From positions 496,001 to 560,000 of the forward strand of contig NZ_SLYA01000003.1 in the NCBI RefSeq assembly GCF_004340965.1: DNA of 64,000 nt. The letters run 5' to 3'. Position numbers and translations under genes: made by a program. Shown here piece after piece: positions 27,011 to 35,996 of the stretch. Source of the stretch: Sphingomonas sp. PP-CE-1A-559 (GTDB lineage: Bacteria; Pseudomonadota; Alphaproteobacteria; Sphingomonadales; Sphingomonadaceae). The stretch's first letter is position 1. Every line of letters starts with the position of its first letter. A model generated the notes under the pieces. It saw only the letters and a list, made by a program, of their open reading frames with translations, did no database searches and was not told the DNA's origin.

Positions 27011-27373
27011 TTAAATCAGCGCCCCCACCGCATCCATGAACCGCGCCAGGCTGATCGGCTTGGACACATACGAGTCCGCGCCCGCAGCCCGGATCCGCTC
27101 CTCGTCCTCGCGCCCCGCATACGCGGTCACCGCCATCACCGGGATCGCCTTCAACTCCTCGTCCGCCTTCAGTTCGAGGATGATCTCGTAGCCGGTGACG
27201 TGTGGCATCTGGATGTCCATGATGATCAGGTCGGGCACGAATTCCCGCGCTTTCGCAACGGCTTCGCGGCCGTCGCGCACAGGCTCTACGGCAAACTGAT
27301 GCGCGCGCAACAGGTCGCAGAATAGTTTGAGGTTGAGTTCGTTGTCCTCGACAACGAGCACCTTCTTTGTCAC
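27011..27373 (-). CDS. divK: Single-domain response regulator, DivK-like
   Basis: A 120-aa receiver domain without an output domain. The acidic pocket is VVEDNE near the N-terminus, the phospho-acceptor aspartate is in LIIMDIQMPHVTGYE, and VTAYAG (switch Thr) and YVSKPI (Lys) complete the site. Close in layout to DivK, which controls cell division and polarity in alphaproteobacteria through PleC/DivJ-type kinases. It starts at GTG. The partner kinases are not in the window. Confidence 0.85.
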   Translation of the reverse strand: MTKKVLVVEDNELNLKLFCDLLRAHQFAVEPVRDGREAVAKAREFVPDLIIMDIQMPHVTGYEIILELKADEELKAIPVMAVTAYAGREDEERIRAAGADSYVSKPISLARFMDAVGALI

Positions 27374-27409
27374 CGCCGCACCTTATCCGGAAAGAAGGCA
27401 CGATAGGCA

Positions 27410-27694
27410 ATGCGCGACCGTGATTCAAACGAAGACGCCGAAGCGCTCGCCCTGCGCGCGTTGGTATGGACGCTGGTCGAGCCCGATCGCGCTATGCGAT
27501 TGCTGTCGGTGACCGGCCTTGAGCCGCATGACCTCCGTGCTCGGGCGAGCGACCCGACGGTGCTGTCCGCGGCGCTCGGCTTCCTCGAAAACCACGAGCC
27601 GGACCTGATTGCCTGCGCCGAGTCGCTGGGTGTGAAGCCAGAGGCACTCGTCCGCGCACACGCCAAGCTGGACCAGGGAGAATTTGAAGCATGA
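27410..27694 (+). CDS. DUF3572 family protein
   Basis: A 94-aa soluble helical protein. ALALRALVWTLVEPDRAMRL and TGLEPHDLRARASDP match the alphaproteobacterial DUF3572 family, of unknown function. It is divergent from divK with 36 bp between starts, and overlaps the HAD-like gene downstream by 4 nt (ATGA), so the two are translated together. Confidence 0.85.
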   Translation: MRDRDSNEDAEALALRALVWTLVEPDRAMRLLSVTGLEPHDLRARASDPTVLSAALGFLENHEPDLIACAESLGVKPEALVRAHAKLDQGEFEA

Positions 27695-28317
27695 GGCCGT
27701 TGCTGATCAGCGATTGCGACGAAGTGCTGCTGCACATGGTCAAGCATTTCGGCGTCTGGCTCGACGAGCGCCACGACATCGACTTCGCGATCCAGCACGG
27801 CGATTTCTCGACCGCGATGACGCGCCGCGATGGCGGCCCGCCGCCGTCGCGCGAGGATATGTGGGCGATGCTCGGCGAGTTCTTCCCCGCCGAGATGCAC
27901 CGCCAGACATTGGTGCCGCATGCGGTCGAGGCGCTGGAGCGGCTGGCCCAGGTGGCGGACATCGTCATCCTCACCAACCTCCAGGACGAATGCCGCCAGC
28001 CGCGGATCGAGCAGCTCGCCAAGTTCGGCATCGCCCACCGCGTCGAGTGCAACCAGGGCGGCAAGGGCACGCCGGTGTCGCGGCTGGTCGAGGAATATGG
28101 CGCACCGGTCACGGTGTTCGTCGACGATCTCGCGGTGCATCACGAGTCGGTCGCCAAGCACGCGCCGGGGGTGCACCGGTTGCACATGGTCTCTGAGCCG
28201 ACGCTGGCGGTGAGTGTGCCGAAGGCGCCAGAGGCCCACGCGCGGATCGACGACTGGCGCGAGGCGGCGGACTGGATCGCCGCACGATTCGAAGCGGGCT
28301 TGCCGGCGGACGCCTAA
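27691..28317 (+). CDS. HAD-superfamily hydrolase
   Basis: A 208-aa phosphatase-like protein. The motif I variant is LLISDCDEVLLHM, motif II is VILTNLQDE, and the motif IV acids are in VFVDDLAVHHESV. The first acid and the DxD-like pair are present, so it may be an active small-molecule phosphatase; the substrate is unknown. Its start overlaps the DUF3572 stop by 4 nt, a pairing often seen in sphingomonads and relatives. Confidence 0.82.
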   Translation: MRPLLISDCDEVLLHMVKHFGVWLDERHDIDFAIQHGDFSTAMTRRDGGPPPSREDMWAMLGEFFPAEMHRQTLVPHAVEALERLAQVADIVILTNLQDECRQPRIEQLAKFGIAHRVECNQGGKGTPVSRLVEEYGAPVTVFVDDLAVHHESVAKHAPGVHRLHMVSEPTLAVSVPKAPEAHARIDDWREAADWIAARFEAGLPADA

Positions 28318-28346
28318 GCCGCCCACGTCACCGCGAACACACCGTT

Positions 28347-28462
28347 CCCCCCTCCCTGAAAGGGAGGGGTTGGGGGGTGGGTAGGCCAGCTTTGATCGCA
28401 ACCGTTCCGCGCAATGCGGAAGCCGACCCACCCCCGGCCCCTCCCTTCCAGGGAGGGGAGCG
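28347..28462. repeat. Palindromic repeat, family C, full copy
   Basis: CCCCTCCCTGAAAGGGAGGG with a G-rich tract at the left end and the complementary CCCCTCCCTTCCAGGGAGGG at the right. It lies between the HAD-like gene and the RidA-family gene. Confidence 0.78.
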
Positions 28463-28533
28463 GAAGGGGCGATCGACGGTCGGGGTCCGCCCCCACTTGA
28501 CCCATCCCCCACCGCTGTGGTGATACCTCCCCC

Positions 28534-28998
28534 ATGACCGATCGTATCGACCGCAAGCTCGAAGAGCTGGGCCTCACCCTCCCGCAGGCTGCCGCACCCG
28601 TGGCGTCCTATGTCCCGACCGTGCTGGCGAACGGCATGCTCCACATCTCGGGCCAGTTGCCGTTCAAGGACGGCAAGCTCGTCACCGGACGCGTCGGAGA
28701 CGGCGTGTCGCTCGAAGACGCGCAGGAGGCCGCCAAGCTCTGTGCGCTCATGCTCGTCGCACAGATGAAGGCCGCCCTCGGCACGCTCGGTCGCGTCGAG
28801 CGGATCGTGAAGCTTGGCGTATTCGTCAACTCGACCGGCGATTTCACCGATCAGGCGAAGGTCGCTAACGGCGCATCGGACTTGATGGTTGCGCTGTTCG
28901 GCGATGCCGGGAAGCATGCGCGCGCAGCTGTCGGCGTTCCCGTCCTCCCGCTCGGCGCCGCTGTCGAGATCGACGCGATCGTTCAAGTTTCCGCCTAA
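28534..28998 (+). CDS. RidA/YjgF-family protein
   Basis: A 154-aa protein of the YjgF superfamily. YVPTVLANGMLHISGQLPF is the usual first strand set, followed by VERIVKLGVFVNSTGDF and the C-terminal RAAVGVPVLPLGAAVEIDAI. Arg125 in HARAAVGV fits the conserved arginine that binds the carboxylate of imine substrates. It may hydrolyse reactive enamines/imines. It belongs to the longer subgroup, with about 20 extra N-terminal residues. Confidence 0.88.
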   Translation: MTDRIDRKLEELGLTLPQAAAPVASYVPTVLANGMLHISGQLPFKDGKLVTGRVGDGVSLEDAQEAAKLCALMLVAQMKAALGTLGRVERIVKLGVFVNSTGDFTDQAKVANGASDLMVALFGDAGKHARAAVGVPVLPLGAAVEIDAIVQVSA

Positions 28999-29001
28999 CA
29001 C

Positions 29002-29083
29002 TTGTTCGCCCGCGAAAGCGGGAGCCCAGGGTTACCAAGCGCAGCCCATGTGGTCCTGGGCTCCCGCCTTTGCGGGAGAACGG
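29002..29083. repeat. Palindromic repeat, family B, copy 2
   Basis: TTGTTCGCCCGCGAAAGCGG and TCCCGCCTTTGCGGGAGAAC form the outer stem with inner CCCAGG/CCTGGG arms. It separates the RidA gene from the acetyltransferase-like gene. Confidence 0.82.
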
Positions 29084-29157
29084 CGTATGGGACGGACGGC
29101 TGTTTTCCTTCGAGATAAGCGGACGCGCCCTTTGCTATCGGCACCCCGCTACCCCAA

Positions 29158-30315
29158 ATGTCGCGGATGAACGCCGTCACAGCCCGCATCGCCCAAGGCG
29201 TCACCTCGATCGCGGCTGAGGATTGGGAGGCATGCTCCGGCACCGCCAACCCGTTTGTCGGCCACGCCTTCCTCTCCGCGCTCGAAGCGTCGAAGAGCGT
29301 CGGCGGCCGCTCCGGTTGGCAGGCGCTGCCGATCGTGGTCGACGACCCCGACGGCAAACCGGCGGCAATCGCGCCCGCCTATGCCAAAAGCCACAGCCAG
29401 GGCGAATACGTCTTCGACCAGGGCTGGGCGGACGCCTGGGAGCGGGCAGGGGGGCAATATTACCCCAAGCTCCAGATCGCCGCGCCGTTCAGCCCTGTAC
29501 CCGGCCCACGCCTGCTCCTTCGCGACCGCGAGCAAGCCCCCGCGCTGATCGCCGCGCTGGAGGCGGTGACCGACCAGAGCGGCCTATCCTCCGCGCACGC
29601 CACTTTCATCGATCCCGACGAAGTGGCGCTGTTTGAGGCGGCGGGCTGGCTGATCCGCCAGGGCACGCAATTCCACTGGAAGAACGAGGGTTACGCCAGC
29701 TTCGACGACTTCCTCGCCGTCCTCGCCAGCCGCAAGCGGAAAGCGATCCGCAAGGAGCGCGCCGCCGCCGTCGAAGGCCTGACGATCCGCCACCTCGTCG
29801 GTACCGAGATTACGCGCGAGCACTGGGACGCGTTCTGGGTCTTCTACCAGGACACCGGCAGCCGCAAATGGGGCCAACCCTACCTCACGCGCGCGTTCTT
29901 CGACCAGATCGGCAAGACGATGGCCGACCGCGTACTGCTCATCCTCGCCGAGCGTGATGGCGTACCGATCGCCGGCGCACTCAACCTGATCGGCGACGAC
30001 ACGCTCTACGGTCGTTATTGGGGGGCGACGGAGGAGGTGCCGTTCCTCCATTTCGAACTCTGCTATTACCAGGCGATCGACGCGGCCATCGCGCGGGGAT
30101 TGCAGACCGTCGAGGCGGGCGCACAGGGGGAACACAAGCTCGCGCGCGGCTATGCCCCGGTCGCGACCTATTCCGCGCACTATATCCCCGACCCGAGCTT
30201 CCGCCGCGCGATCGCCGACTATCTCGTCCGTGAACGCGAAGCCGTCGCCGAGCAGCAGGAGTATCTCGGCGAGCTTACTCCGTTCCGGCGGGGCGAGCAG
30301 CAGCAGCCCGGTTGA
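29158..30315 (+). CDS. FemAB/GNAT-like acyl- or aminoacyltransferase (PF04339-type)
   Basis: A 385-aa cytosolic protein that matches the peptidogalycan/FemAB-like family. Recognisable parts are PFVGHAFLSALEASKSVG at the N-terminus, FHWKNEGYASFDDFLAVLASR in the middle, KRKAIRKER, the GALNLIGDDTLYGRYWG strand and GAQGEHKLARGYAP near the end. The fold is two GNAT-like halves; the real substrate is unknown. The ATG at 29167 is an alternative start. Its last 41 bp overlap the converging membrane-protein gene. Confidence 0.85.
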   Translation: MSRMNAVTARIAQGVTSIAAEDWEACSGTANPFVGHAFLSALEASKSVGGRSGWQALPIVVDDPDGKPAAIAPAYAKSHSQGEYVFDQGWADAWERAGGQYYPKLQIAAPFSPVPGPRLLLRDREQAPALIAALEAVTDQSGLSSAHATFIDPDEVALFEAAGWLIRQGTQFHWKNEGYASFDDFLAVLASRKRKAIRKERAAAVEGLTIRHLVGTEITREHWDAFWVFYQDTGSRKWGQPYLTRAFFDQIGKTMADRVLLILAERDGVPIAGALNLIGDDTLYGRYWGATEEVPFLHFELCYYQAIDAAIARGLQTVEAGAQGEHKLARGYAPVATYSAHYIPDPSFRRAIADYLVREREAVAEQQEYLGELTPFRRGEQQQPG

Positions 30316-31864
30316 CGCGGTACAGCAGGCTGGTGCCATCGCGCCGGATCAGCGTCAGGTCGCGGACCAGCTTCGAATCGAACTTCGGCGGGTGGATCAG
30401 CCACACGTAATCGAACGCATCGCGCGGGAATTTTTCCAGCGCCATCGAGATCGGCCGCCAGAACTGGCCACGGCACTTGATGTCGCTGACGATCTCCGAC
30501 GGGTCATGCGCAAAGCCCTTCGCCGCCGGATACTGCGTCGTCATCAACTGCGCGCCCGCCATCGACCATTGATCGTTGGTGAACGCCAGCCGCCGCTCCA
30601 GCAGCAGCGCGGGCACATGCTCGAGCCGCGAATAGGCCCAGTCGTCGCGACAGCGCCGCCCGACGAACGACACGACGCGCGACCGCTCGGGCACCGTATC
30701 GATCGCTGCGATCGCCTGGTCGTAGCTGCGATCGTACATCAGGTAGCTGACCGTCGTCCCCGCCAGCCGCACGCCAAAGAACGCAAAGCCCAGCACCGCG
30801 AGCACCGCCGCGCCGCGCAATGACAGCCCGTGCCGCGGCCGCAGCGCGATCACCGCGATCCCGAGCATGAACGGCGCGAGCCGCATGTCGGCATAGGCCG
30901 ACCCGAAGACGATCCGCGGCAACAGGATATACACGATCGCGAGGAACAGCGCTGACAGGCTCAGGTTGCGCGAATACTCGATCGTCTGGTCGCGCACGCC
31001 GCGGAACAGGATCACGAACAGCACGGTGACCGACGCTATGTCGAACGTCATCCACCGATCGCGCAGGACCATCGTGATCCAGTTCATCTTCCAGCGCCAG
31101 TTGAACCAGTCCTGCGTCTTGCCGCCGACATGATCACCCGAGCGCCAGACGATCATCATCACCATCGGCAGCGCCAGCGGCAGGCAGTTCAGCCCGGCCT
31201 GGATGCAGGCTTTGAACCAGCCATGCGCCCAGCTCTTGGGATCGCTGTCACGGCGGATGTCGTGCTGGCGGATCAGCTCGGCGGAGAAGGCCAGCACGCC
31301 CAGCACGCCCCAGCCGAACGTATGGCACAGCCACAACAGGCACGAGACGGGCACGAAGATAAGGGTCCGCAGTTGCCGCCGGTCGAGCCGCCCCATTCGA
31401 AGCCACAGCGCGAACAGGTTGAGCGCGAGTGCCATGCCGAGCGCGAAATTCACGAATCCGAACTGGAACGGATAGCTGTAGGCGAGCGGCAGCGCGAACA
31501 GCGCGGTCGCGGGGATTCGCCCGTGCACCTCGCGCGCGATCCAGAGCAGCCCGGTCACGGTGAGCGCCGGGATCGCCATCACGATCAGCTTCACCGCAAG
31601 CTGCAACCCGAAGATCGGCGCGAGCGGCACGATCAGCAGGTCGATGCCGAGGTTGCCGATCATCTGCCAGCGGAAGTTATACCATTGATTCAACCAGGGA
31701 TTATCGGCGATCGCCAGCTGGACGCGGTACCGGCCCATATGTCCGGGCAGGTCGACCAGCGGCGGTATTTCCGGCCACAGCAACGGTATGATCGATGCGA
31801 TCGCAACCGCGGCAACGAATGCGCGCGTCTGCCACCAATGCAGCTTTTCCCCCTGAGTAATCAT
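30275..31864 (-). CDS. Multipass membrane protein with GT-C-like topology
   Basis: A 529-aa inner-membrane protein with about ten to twelve hydrophobic helices in the first 400 residues and a soluble C-terminal domain (about 400-529) containing CRDDW and PRDAFDYVWLIHPP. PPLVDLPGHMGRYRVQL between helix 1 and helix 2 resembles the first periplasmic acidic loop of GT-C glycosyltransferases, so a lipid-linked sugar transferase is possible but unproven. Its 3' end overlaps the FemAB-like gene. Confidence 0.8.
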   Translation of the reverse strand: MITQGEKLHWWQTRAFVAAVAIASIIPLLWPEIPPLVDLPGHMGRYRVQLAIADNPWLNQWYNFRWQMIGNLGIDLLIVPLAPIFGLQLAVKLIVMAIPALTVTGLLWIAREVHGRIPATALFALPLAYSYPFQFGFVNFALGMALALNLFALWLRMGRLDRRQLRTLIFVPVSCLLWLCHTFGWGVLGVLAFSAELIRQHDIRRDSDPKSWAHGWFKACIQAGLNCLPLALPMVMMIVWRSGDHVGGKTQDWFNWRWKMNWITMVLRDRWMTFDIASVTVLFVILFRGVRDQTIEYSRNLSLSALFLAIVYILLPRIVFGSAYADMRLAPFMLGIAVIALRPRHGLSLRGAAVLAVLGFAFFGVRLAGTTVSYLMYDRSYDQAIAAIDTVPERSRVVSFVGRRCRDDWAYSRLEHVPALLLERRLAFTNDQWSMAGAQLMTTQYPAAKGFAHDPSEIVSDIKCRGQFWRPISMALEKFPRDAFDYVWLIHPPKFDSKLVRDLTLIRRDGTSLLYRVNRAAAARPAGTE

Positions 31865-31973
31865 ATCGTCGAACCCTAGGGGCGGGTGGGCGCACTAGAC
31901 AAGTGCGCGCACGACGAGTTGACGATCTTCCCCGCAAACTTCGGCATCGAACCGCGGTCCAGTGTGTGGCGGA

Positions 31974-33191
31974 TTACTGATCACGCCGTCCGAGCAGGCG
32001 CAGGCGCAGTGCGTTCAGCTTGATGAAGCCGGCTGCGTCGCGCTGGTCGTAGGCGCCCTGGTCGTCCTCGAACGTCACGACCTTCTCCGAATAGAGCGAA
32101 TTCGGCGATTTCCGCCCGACCACGTACACGCCGCCCTTGTAGAGCTTCAGGCGAACCGTGCCCGACACCTTCTCCTGGCTGTGATCGATCGCCGCCTGCA
32201 GCATCTCGCGCTCGGGGCTGAACCAGAAGCCGTTGTAGATCAGCTCGGCATAGCGCGGCGCCAGCTCGTCCTTCAGATGCGCGGCGCCGCGATCGAGCGT
32301 CAGCTGCTCGATGCCACGATGCGCGAGGTGATAGATCGTGCCACCGGGGGTCTCGTACATGCCGCGGCTCTTCATGCCGACGAAGCGGTTCTCGACGAGA
32401 TCGAGACGGCCGATGCCGTGGCGGCGGCCGTATTCGTTGAGCGTCGACAGCAGGGTGGCCGGGCTCATGCCCTCGCCATTGATCGCGACACCGTCGCCGC
32501 GCTCGAAATCGATCGTGATGTACTCAGGGAGGTCGGGCGCGTCCTCGGGGTTCACGGTGCGCGAGTAGACATAGTCGGGAACCTCGTCCCACGGGTTCTC
32601 GAGCACGAGGCCTTCGCTCGATGTGTGCAGCATGTTCGCATCGGTCGAGAACGGCGCCTGGCCGCGCTTGTCCTTGCCGACCGGAATCTGATGCTGCTCG
32701 GCGAACTCGATCAGGCGCGTGCGGCTGGTGAGATCCCATTCGCGCCACGGCGCGATGACCTTGATGTCGGGCGACAGCGCGTAATAGCCGAGCTCGAAAC
32801 GGACCTGGTCGTTGCCCTTGCCGGTCGCGCCGTGGCTGACCGCGTCGGCGCCGACCATCTTGGCGATCTCGATCTGCCGCTTGGCGATCAGCGGCCGCGC
32901 GATCGACGTGCCGAGCAGGTACAGCCCCTCGTACAGTGCGTTCGAGCGCATCATCGGGAACACGTAATCCCGCACGAATTCCTCGCGCAGATCGTCGACG
33001 AAGATGTGCTCGGGCTTGACGCCCATCATCTCGGCCTTGGCGCGCGCCGGCTCGAGTTCCTCGCCCTGGCCAAGATCGGCGGTGAACGTCACGACTTCGC
33101 AGTTATACGTCTGCTGGAGCCATTTCAGGATCACGCTCGTGTCCAGGCCACCGGAATAGGCGAGCACGACGCGGTTGATCTGATCGGTCAC
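31974..33191 (-). CDS. argG: Argininosuccinate synthase
   Basis: A 405-aa cytosolic enzyme that joins citrulline and aspartate with ATP in arginine synthesis. The ATP-binding [55 protein letters not shown] and TPGGT motifs are all intact. It starts at GTG with GAAGGA upstream; the open frame continues further but without family similarity. No other arg gene is adjacent. Confidence 0.97.
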   Translation of the reverse strand: MTDQINRVVLAYSGGLDTSVILKWLQQTYNCEVVTFTADLGQGEELEPARAKAEMMGVKPEHIFVDDLREEFVRDYVFPMMRSNALYEGLYLLGTSIARPLIAKRQIEIAKMVGADAVSHGATGKGNDQVRFELGYYALSPDIKVIAPWREWDLTSRTRLIEFAEQHQIPVGKDKRGQAPFSTDANMLHTSSEGLVLENPWDEVPDYVYSRTVNPEDAPDLPEYITIDFERGDGVAINGEGMSPATLLSTLNEYGRRHGIGRLDLVENRFVGMKSRGMYETPGGTIYHLAHRGIEQLTLDRGAAHLKDELAPRYAELIYNGFWFSPEREMLQAAIDHSQEKVSGTVRLKLYKGGVYVVGRKSPNSLYSEKVVTFEDDQGAYDQRDAAGFIKLNALRLRLLGRRDQ

Positions 33192-33339
33192 GGGCAGAAT
33201 CCTTCGGGCAATATCCAATGCCCGCGCCCCTATGCGCTGGGGGCCCCTCATGCAACCTGTGCATGCAACCGCGCGCGTTAATGGCGCGTACAACCGAACC
33301 GGTCTATTCGCGCCGTAAATCCTCTGGAGTTAACCCACC

Positions 33340-33729
33340 GTGCTACGCCAAAGCCTCACCCTTCTCGTTCTCGCTGGCCTTGCGACTCCGGCGCTCGCGC
33401 AGGAAACCCGCGCGTCCGCTTCGGCCAAGTTCAAGGCCGAGTTCGCGGCATCGGACACCAACAAGGACGGCGTGCTCACGCGCGCCGAGGTCCAGGCGCG
33501 GATCGGCAACATGAAGGTCGGGCCGGGCCGCCCGGATCCGGTCCACGCCAAGCGTCTCGCCGACCTGTGGTTCACCAGCGCGGACAAGAACAAGGACGGC
33601 AAGGTCACGCAGGCCGAAGCGCAGGCGCTGCTCGCGGCGACCTTCGCGAAGTATGATGCAAACCACGACGGCAAGATCGGCGGCGACGAACGCGCTGCGG
33701 CGAAGGCCGACGTTCAGGGCCCGCGCTAA
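33340..33729 (+). CDS. Exported EF-hand calcium-binding protein
   Basis: A 129-aa protein that starts at GTG with TGGAG upstream. The signal peptide MLRQSLTLLVLAGLATPALA is followed by three EF-hand loops: DTNKDGVLTRAE, DKNKDGKVTQAE and DANHDGKIGGDE. All calcium ligand positions are filled. A periplasmic calcium sensor or buffer is likely; the partner is unknown. It is divergent from argG. Confidence 0.88.
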   Translation: MLRQSLTLLVLAGLATPALAQETRASASAKFKAEFAASDTNKDGVLTRAEVQARIGNMKVGPGRPDPVHAKRLADLWFTSADKNKDGKVTQAEAQALLAATFAKYDANHDGKIGGDERAAAKADVQGPR

Positions 33730-33748
33730 CTCCATTCGGCTAACACCG

Positions 33749-33829
33749 TTGTTCTCCCGCGGACGCGGGAGCCCAGCTAAGTACCGTATCCCTGCTTGGT
33801 CCTGGGCCCCCGCCTACGCGGGGGAACAA
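33749..33829. repeat. Palindromic repeat, family B, copy 3
   Basis: TTGTTCTCCCGCGGACGCGG and CCGCCTACGCGGGGGAACAA pair across a loop that contains a second CCCAG/CTGGG pairing. It follows the EF-hand gene in a convergent gap. Confidence 0.85.
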
Positions 33830-33853
33830 GTGTTGGTGGAATCCAGAGTTTCT

Positions 33854-33951
33854 CCGTCATGCCGGGCTTGTTCCGGCATCAACTGTTCCACAGCCTCGGC
33901 AAGCTTAGATTACGCGGAACTGTGAACCCCGGAACAAGTCTGGGGTGACGG
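33854..33951. repeat. Inverted repeat, family F, copy 2
   Basis: CCGTCATGCCGGGCTTGTTC opens and a diverged complement with GGAACAAGTCTGGGGTGACG closes it, just before the cfa stop codon. Confidence 0.7.
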
Positions 33952-33957
33952 AGCGGG

Positions 33958-35184
33958 TTACTCCTCGCGCAACGCCCGCTCACCCTCGAGCATATAGTCG
34001 CGCGTCAGCGGCAGCGTCATCCGGCTCTTCGACAGCTGGATCTGGTAATTGACCATCCCCCCGGTCCGGAACGCCGCCGCGGCGCCCGCCAGATAGAACG
34101 TCCACATCCGGTAGAACCGCTCGTCGTATAACGCTACGATCGCGTCCTTCGCGGCCACCGTCCGGTCATACCAGAGGTCGATCGTCAGCGCGTAATGCAC
34201 GCGCAGCACCTCAATGTCGGTCGGGAACATTCGCAGCCCCTCATACCCCTTCACGATTTCCGACAGGGCAGGGTTGTACCCGCCCGGAAAGATGTACTTG
34301 GTCGTGAACGTGTCGGTCACGCCCGGCCCGCCCATCCGGCCGATCGTGTGGAGCAGCATCACGCCGTCCGCGGTCAGCAGGTCACGGCATTTTCGGAAGA
34401 ACGCCTTGTAGTGCGCGGGGCCGACATGCTCGAACATCCCGACAGAGACGATCCGGTCGAAACTCCCCGTCAGCGCGCGATAGTCGATCAGCTCGAACTT
34501 TACCTTGTCGGCGACGCCCGCTTCCTCGGCCCGCCGCCGCGCGACCTTCAACTGCTCCTCGCTCAGCGTCACGCCCAGCACTTCGGCGCCGGTCTTCGCG
34601 TGCAGGTACAGCGCCATCCCGCCCCAACCGCAGCCGATGTCGAGCACGCGCATGCCCGGCTGGATCGCAAGCTTGGCAGCGATATGCGCCTTCTTGTCGT
34701 TCTGCGCCTGCTCCAGGCTATTGCCAGCGTCAGTGAAGTACGCGCACGAATATTGCCGGTCCGCGTCGAGGAACAGGTCGTACAGACGATCGGACAGATC
34801 ATAGTGATGCGCGACGTTCTTCTTCGACCGGCGCGCCATGTTCACGCGGTCGACGCGGTGCACCACCTTGTCGAGCAGCTTGATCGGCAGCGACGGATTG
34901 AGCCCGCCGCCCCGCTCCCACGGGCTGTTGCCCTTGAGCAGATTGACCAGGTCGCGAATGTCGCCGCGCTCGATCACGAGGCGGCCGTCCATGAACGCCT
35001 CCGCCGCGCCGAGCGCCGGGTGGCGGACGATCGCTCCGGCGACGCCCGGCTGCGTCAGCCGGATCGTGACCGGATTATACGCGGCATCTGGCTTGCCGAA
35101 ATGCCTGGTCTTCCCGTCCGCATGGATGAGCGTGAGTTCGCCGGTTTTAACCTGCCGCGCCAGGAAACGATCGAATAGGGCCAT
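33958..35184 (-). CDS. cfa: Cyclopropane-fatty-acyl-phospholipid synthase
   Basis: A 408-aa S-adenosylmethionine-dependent enzyme that methylenates unsaturated acyl chains in membrane phospholipids. The SAM site is VLDIGCGWGGMALYLH, with VTLSEEQ and SVGMFEHVGP following, and YIFPGGYNP plus DLWYDR near the end. Residues 1-110 form the N-terminal lipid-binding domain. Full length for the family. It usually acts in stationary phase or acid stress. Confidence 0.94.
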   Translation of the reverse strand: MALFDRFLARQVKTGELTLIHADGKTRHFGKPDAAYNPVTIRLTQPGVAGAIVRHPALGAAEAFMDGRLVIERGDIRDLVNLLKGNSPWERGGGLNPSLPIKLLDKVVHRVDRVNMARRSKKNVAHHYDLSDRLYDLFLDADRQYSCAYFTDAGNSLEQAQNDKKAHIAAKLAIQPGMRVLDIGCGWGGMALYLHAKTGAEVLGVTLSEEQLKVARRRAEEAGVADKVKFELIDYRALTGSFDRIVSVGMFEHVGPAHYKAFFRKCRDLLTADGVMLLHTIGRMGGPGVTDTFTTKYIFPGGYNPALSEIVKGYEGLRMFPTDIEVLRVHYALTIDLWYDRTVAAKDAIVALYDERFYRMWTFYLAGAAAAFRTGGMVNYQIQLSKSRMTLPLTRDYMLEGERALREE

Positions 35185-35234
35185 GCGGGGTTAGCTAATG
35201 ACTGGTACGGAATTGCGCTACCCCTCGGGGCGGC

Positions 35235-35996
35235 TCAGATGCCTGCGTACCAGTCATAATCCACGTTATCTTCCCAATAGCCGCCCTTGCCCTTGCCGAT
35301 CCCGGCAAGGCTGGCGACCGCGTCGATTGCCATGACGTATTTGGCGTGCTTGTACCCGAGTTGCCGCTCGACGCGCAGCCGGACGGGTGCGCCGTGCGCG
35401 ACGTCGAGCACTTGATCGTTCAGCGCCCAGGCCAGAATCGTCTGCGGATGGAATGCATCGACCAGATCGACCGACTCGTAATAATTCGCGCCACCGAACA
35501 GGTCAGCGCAGGTGAACACGATGTAACGCGCGGACTTCTGCAATCCCGCAGCGGTCAGCAGCGCGCCGAGCTTCGGCCCCTGCCATTTGCCGATCGCGCT
35601 CCAGCCCTCGACACAATCGTGCCGCGTGATCTGCGCACGCGACGGCATCTGGCGGATTTGCGGGAGCGAGACCGACAGCGGCCGATCGACCAGCCCGCCG
35701 ACCTTGAGCTGGTAATCCGCGAAATTATTGGCGACCATCGCGGTATACTCCGCCGTCCCCGGATTGCTCGTCCCATTGGAGCGGAAGATCGGCGACATCT
35801 GCGCAGGGCTGAACTCGGGCGCCAGCGCGTTGCGGTTGGTCAGCGCGCGTTGCAGCCCGCGGTTCATGTCCTCGCCCATGAACAGGATTTTCCGCGCCTC
35901 CGGGTTCGCGGCGATCTTGTCGCAACCGGTCAGCAGCGCGCCTGCACCGATGGTCGCGCCCATGACGAGCGACCGGCGGGTAATCAGCGAACTCAT
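35235..35996 (-). CDS. Molybdopterin-dependent oxidoreductase, Tat-exported lipoprotein
   Basis: A 253-aa sulfite-oxidase-family protein. The N-terminus has a twin-arginine signal (TRRSLVMG) running into a lipobox (ALLTGC), so it is exported folded and probably lipid-anchored. The Mo-ligand cysteine lies in ITRHDCVEGWSAIG. GGANYYESVDL and GYKHAKYV complete the domain. Resembles MsrP/YedY-like enzymes and may reduce or oxidise an S- or N-oxide in the periplasm. It overlaps the cytochrome b gene by 4 nt, so electrons probably pass between the two. Confidence 0.86.
   Translation of the reverse strand: MSSLITRRSLVMGATIGAGALLTGCDKIAANPEARKILFMGEDMNRGLQRALTNRNALAPEFSPAQMSPIFRSNGTSNPGTAEYTAMVANNFADYQLKVGGLVDRPLSVSLPQIRQMPSRAQITRHDCVEGWSAIGKWQGPKLGALLTAAGLQKSARYIVFTCADLFGGANYYESVDLVDAFHPQTILAWALNDQVLDVAHGAPVRLRVERQLGYKHAKYVMAIDAVASLAGIGKGKGGYWEDNVDYDWYAGI

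Noticed and set aside
31962-33281. A 439-codon plus-strand frame opposite argG
   Set aside because: Antisense shadow; argG motifs are complete on the other strand.
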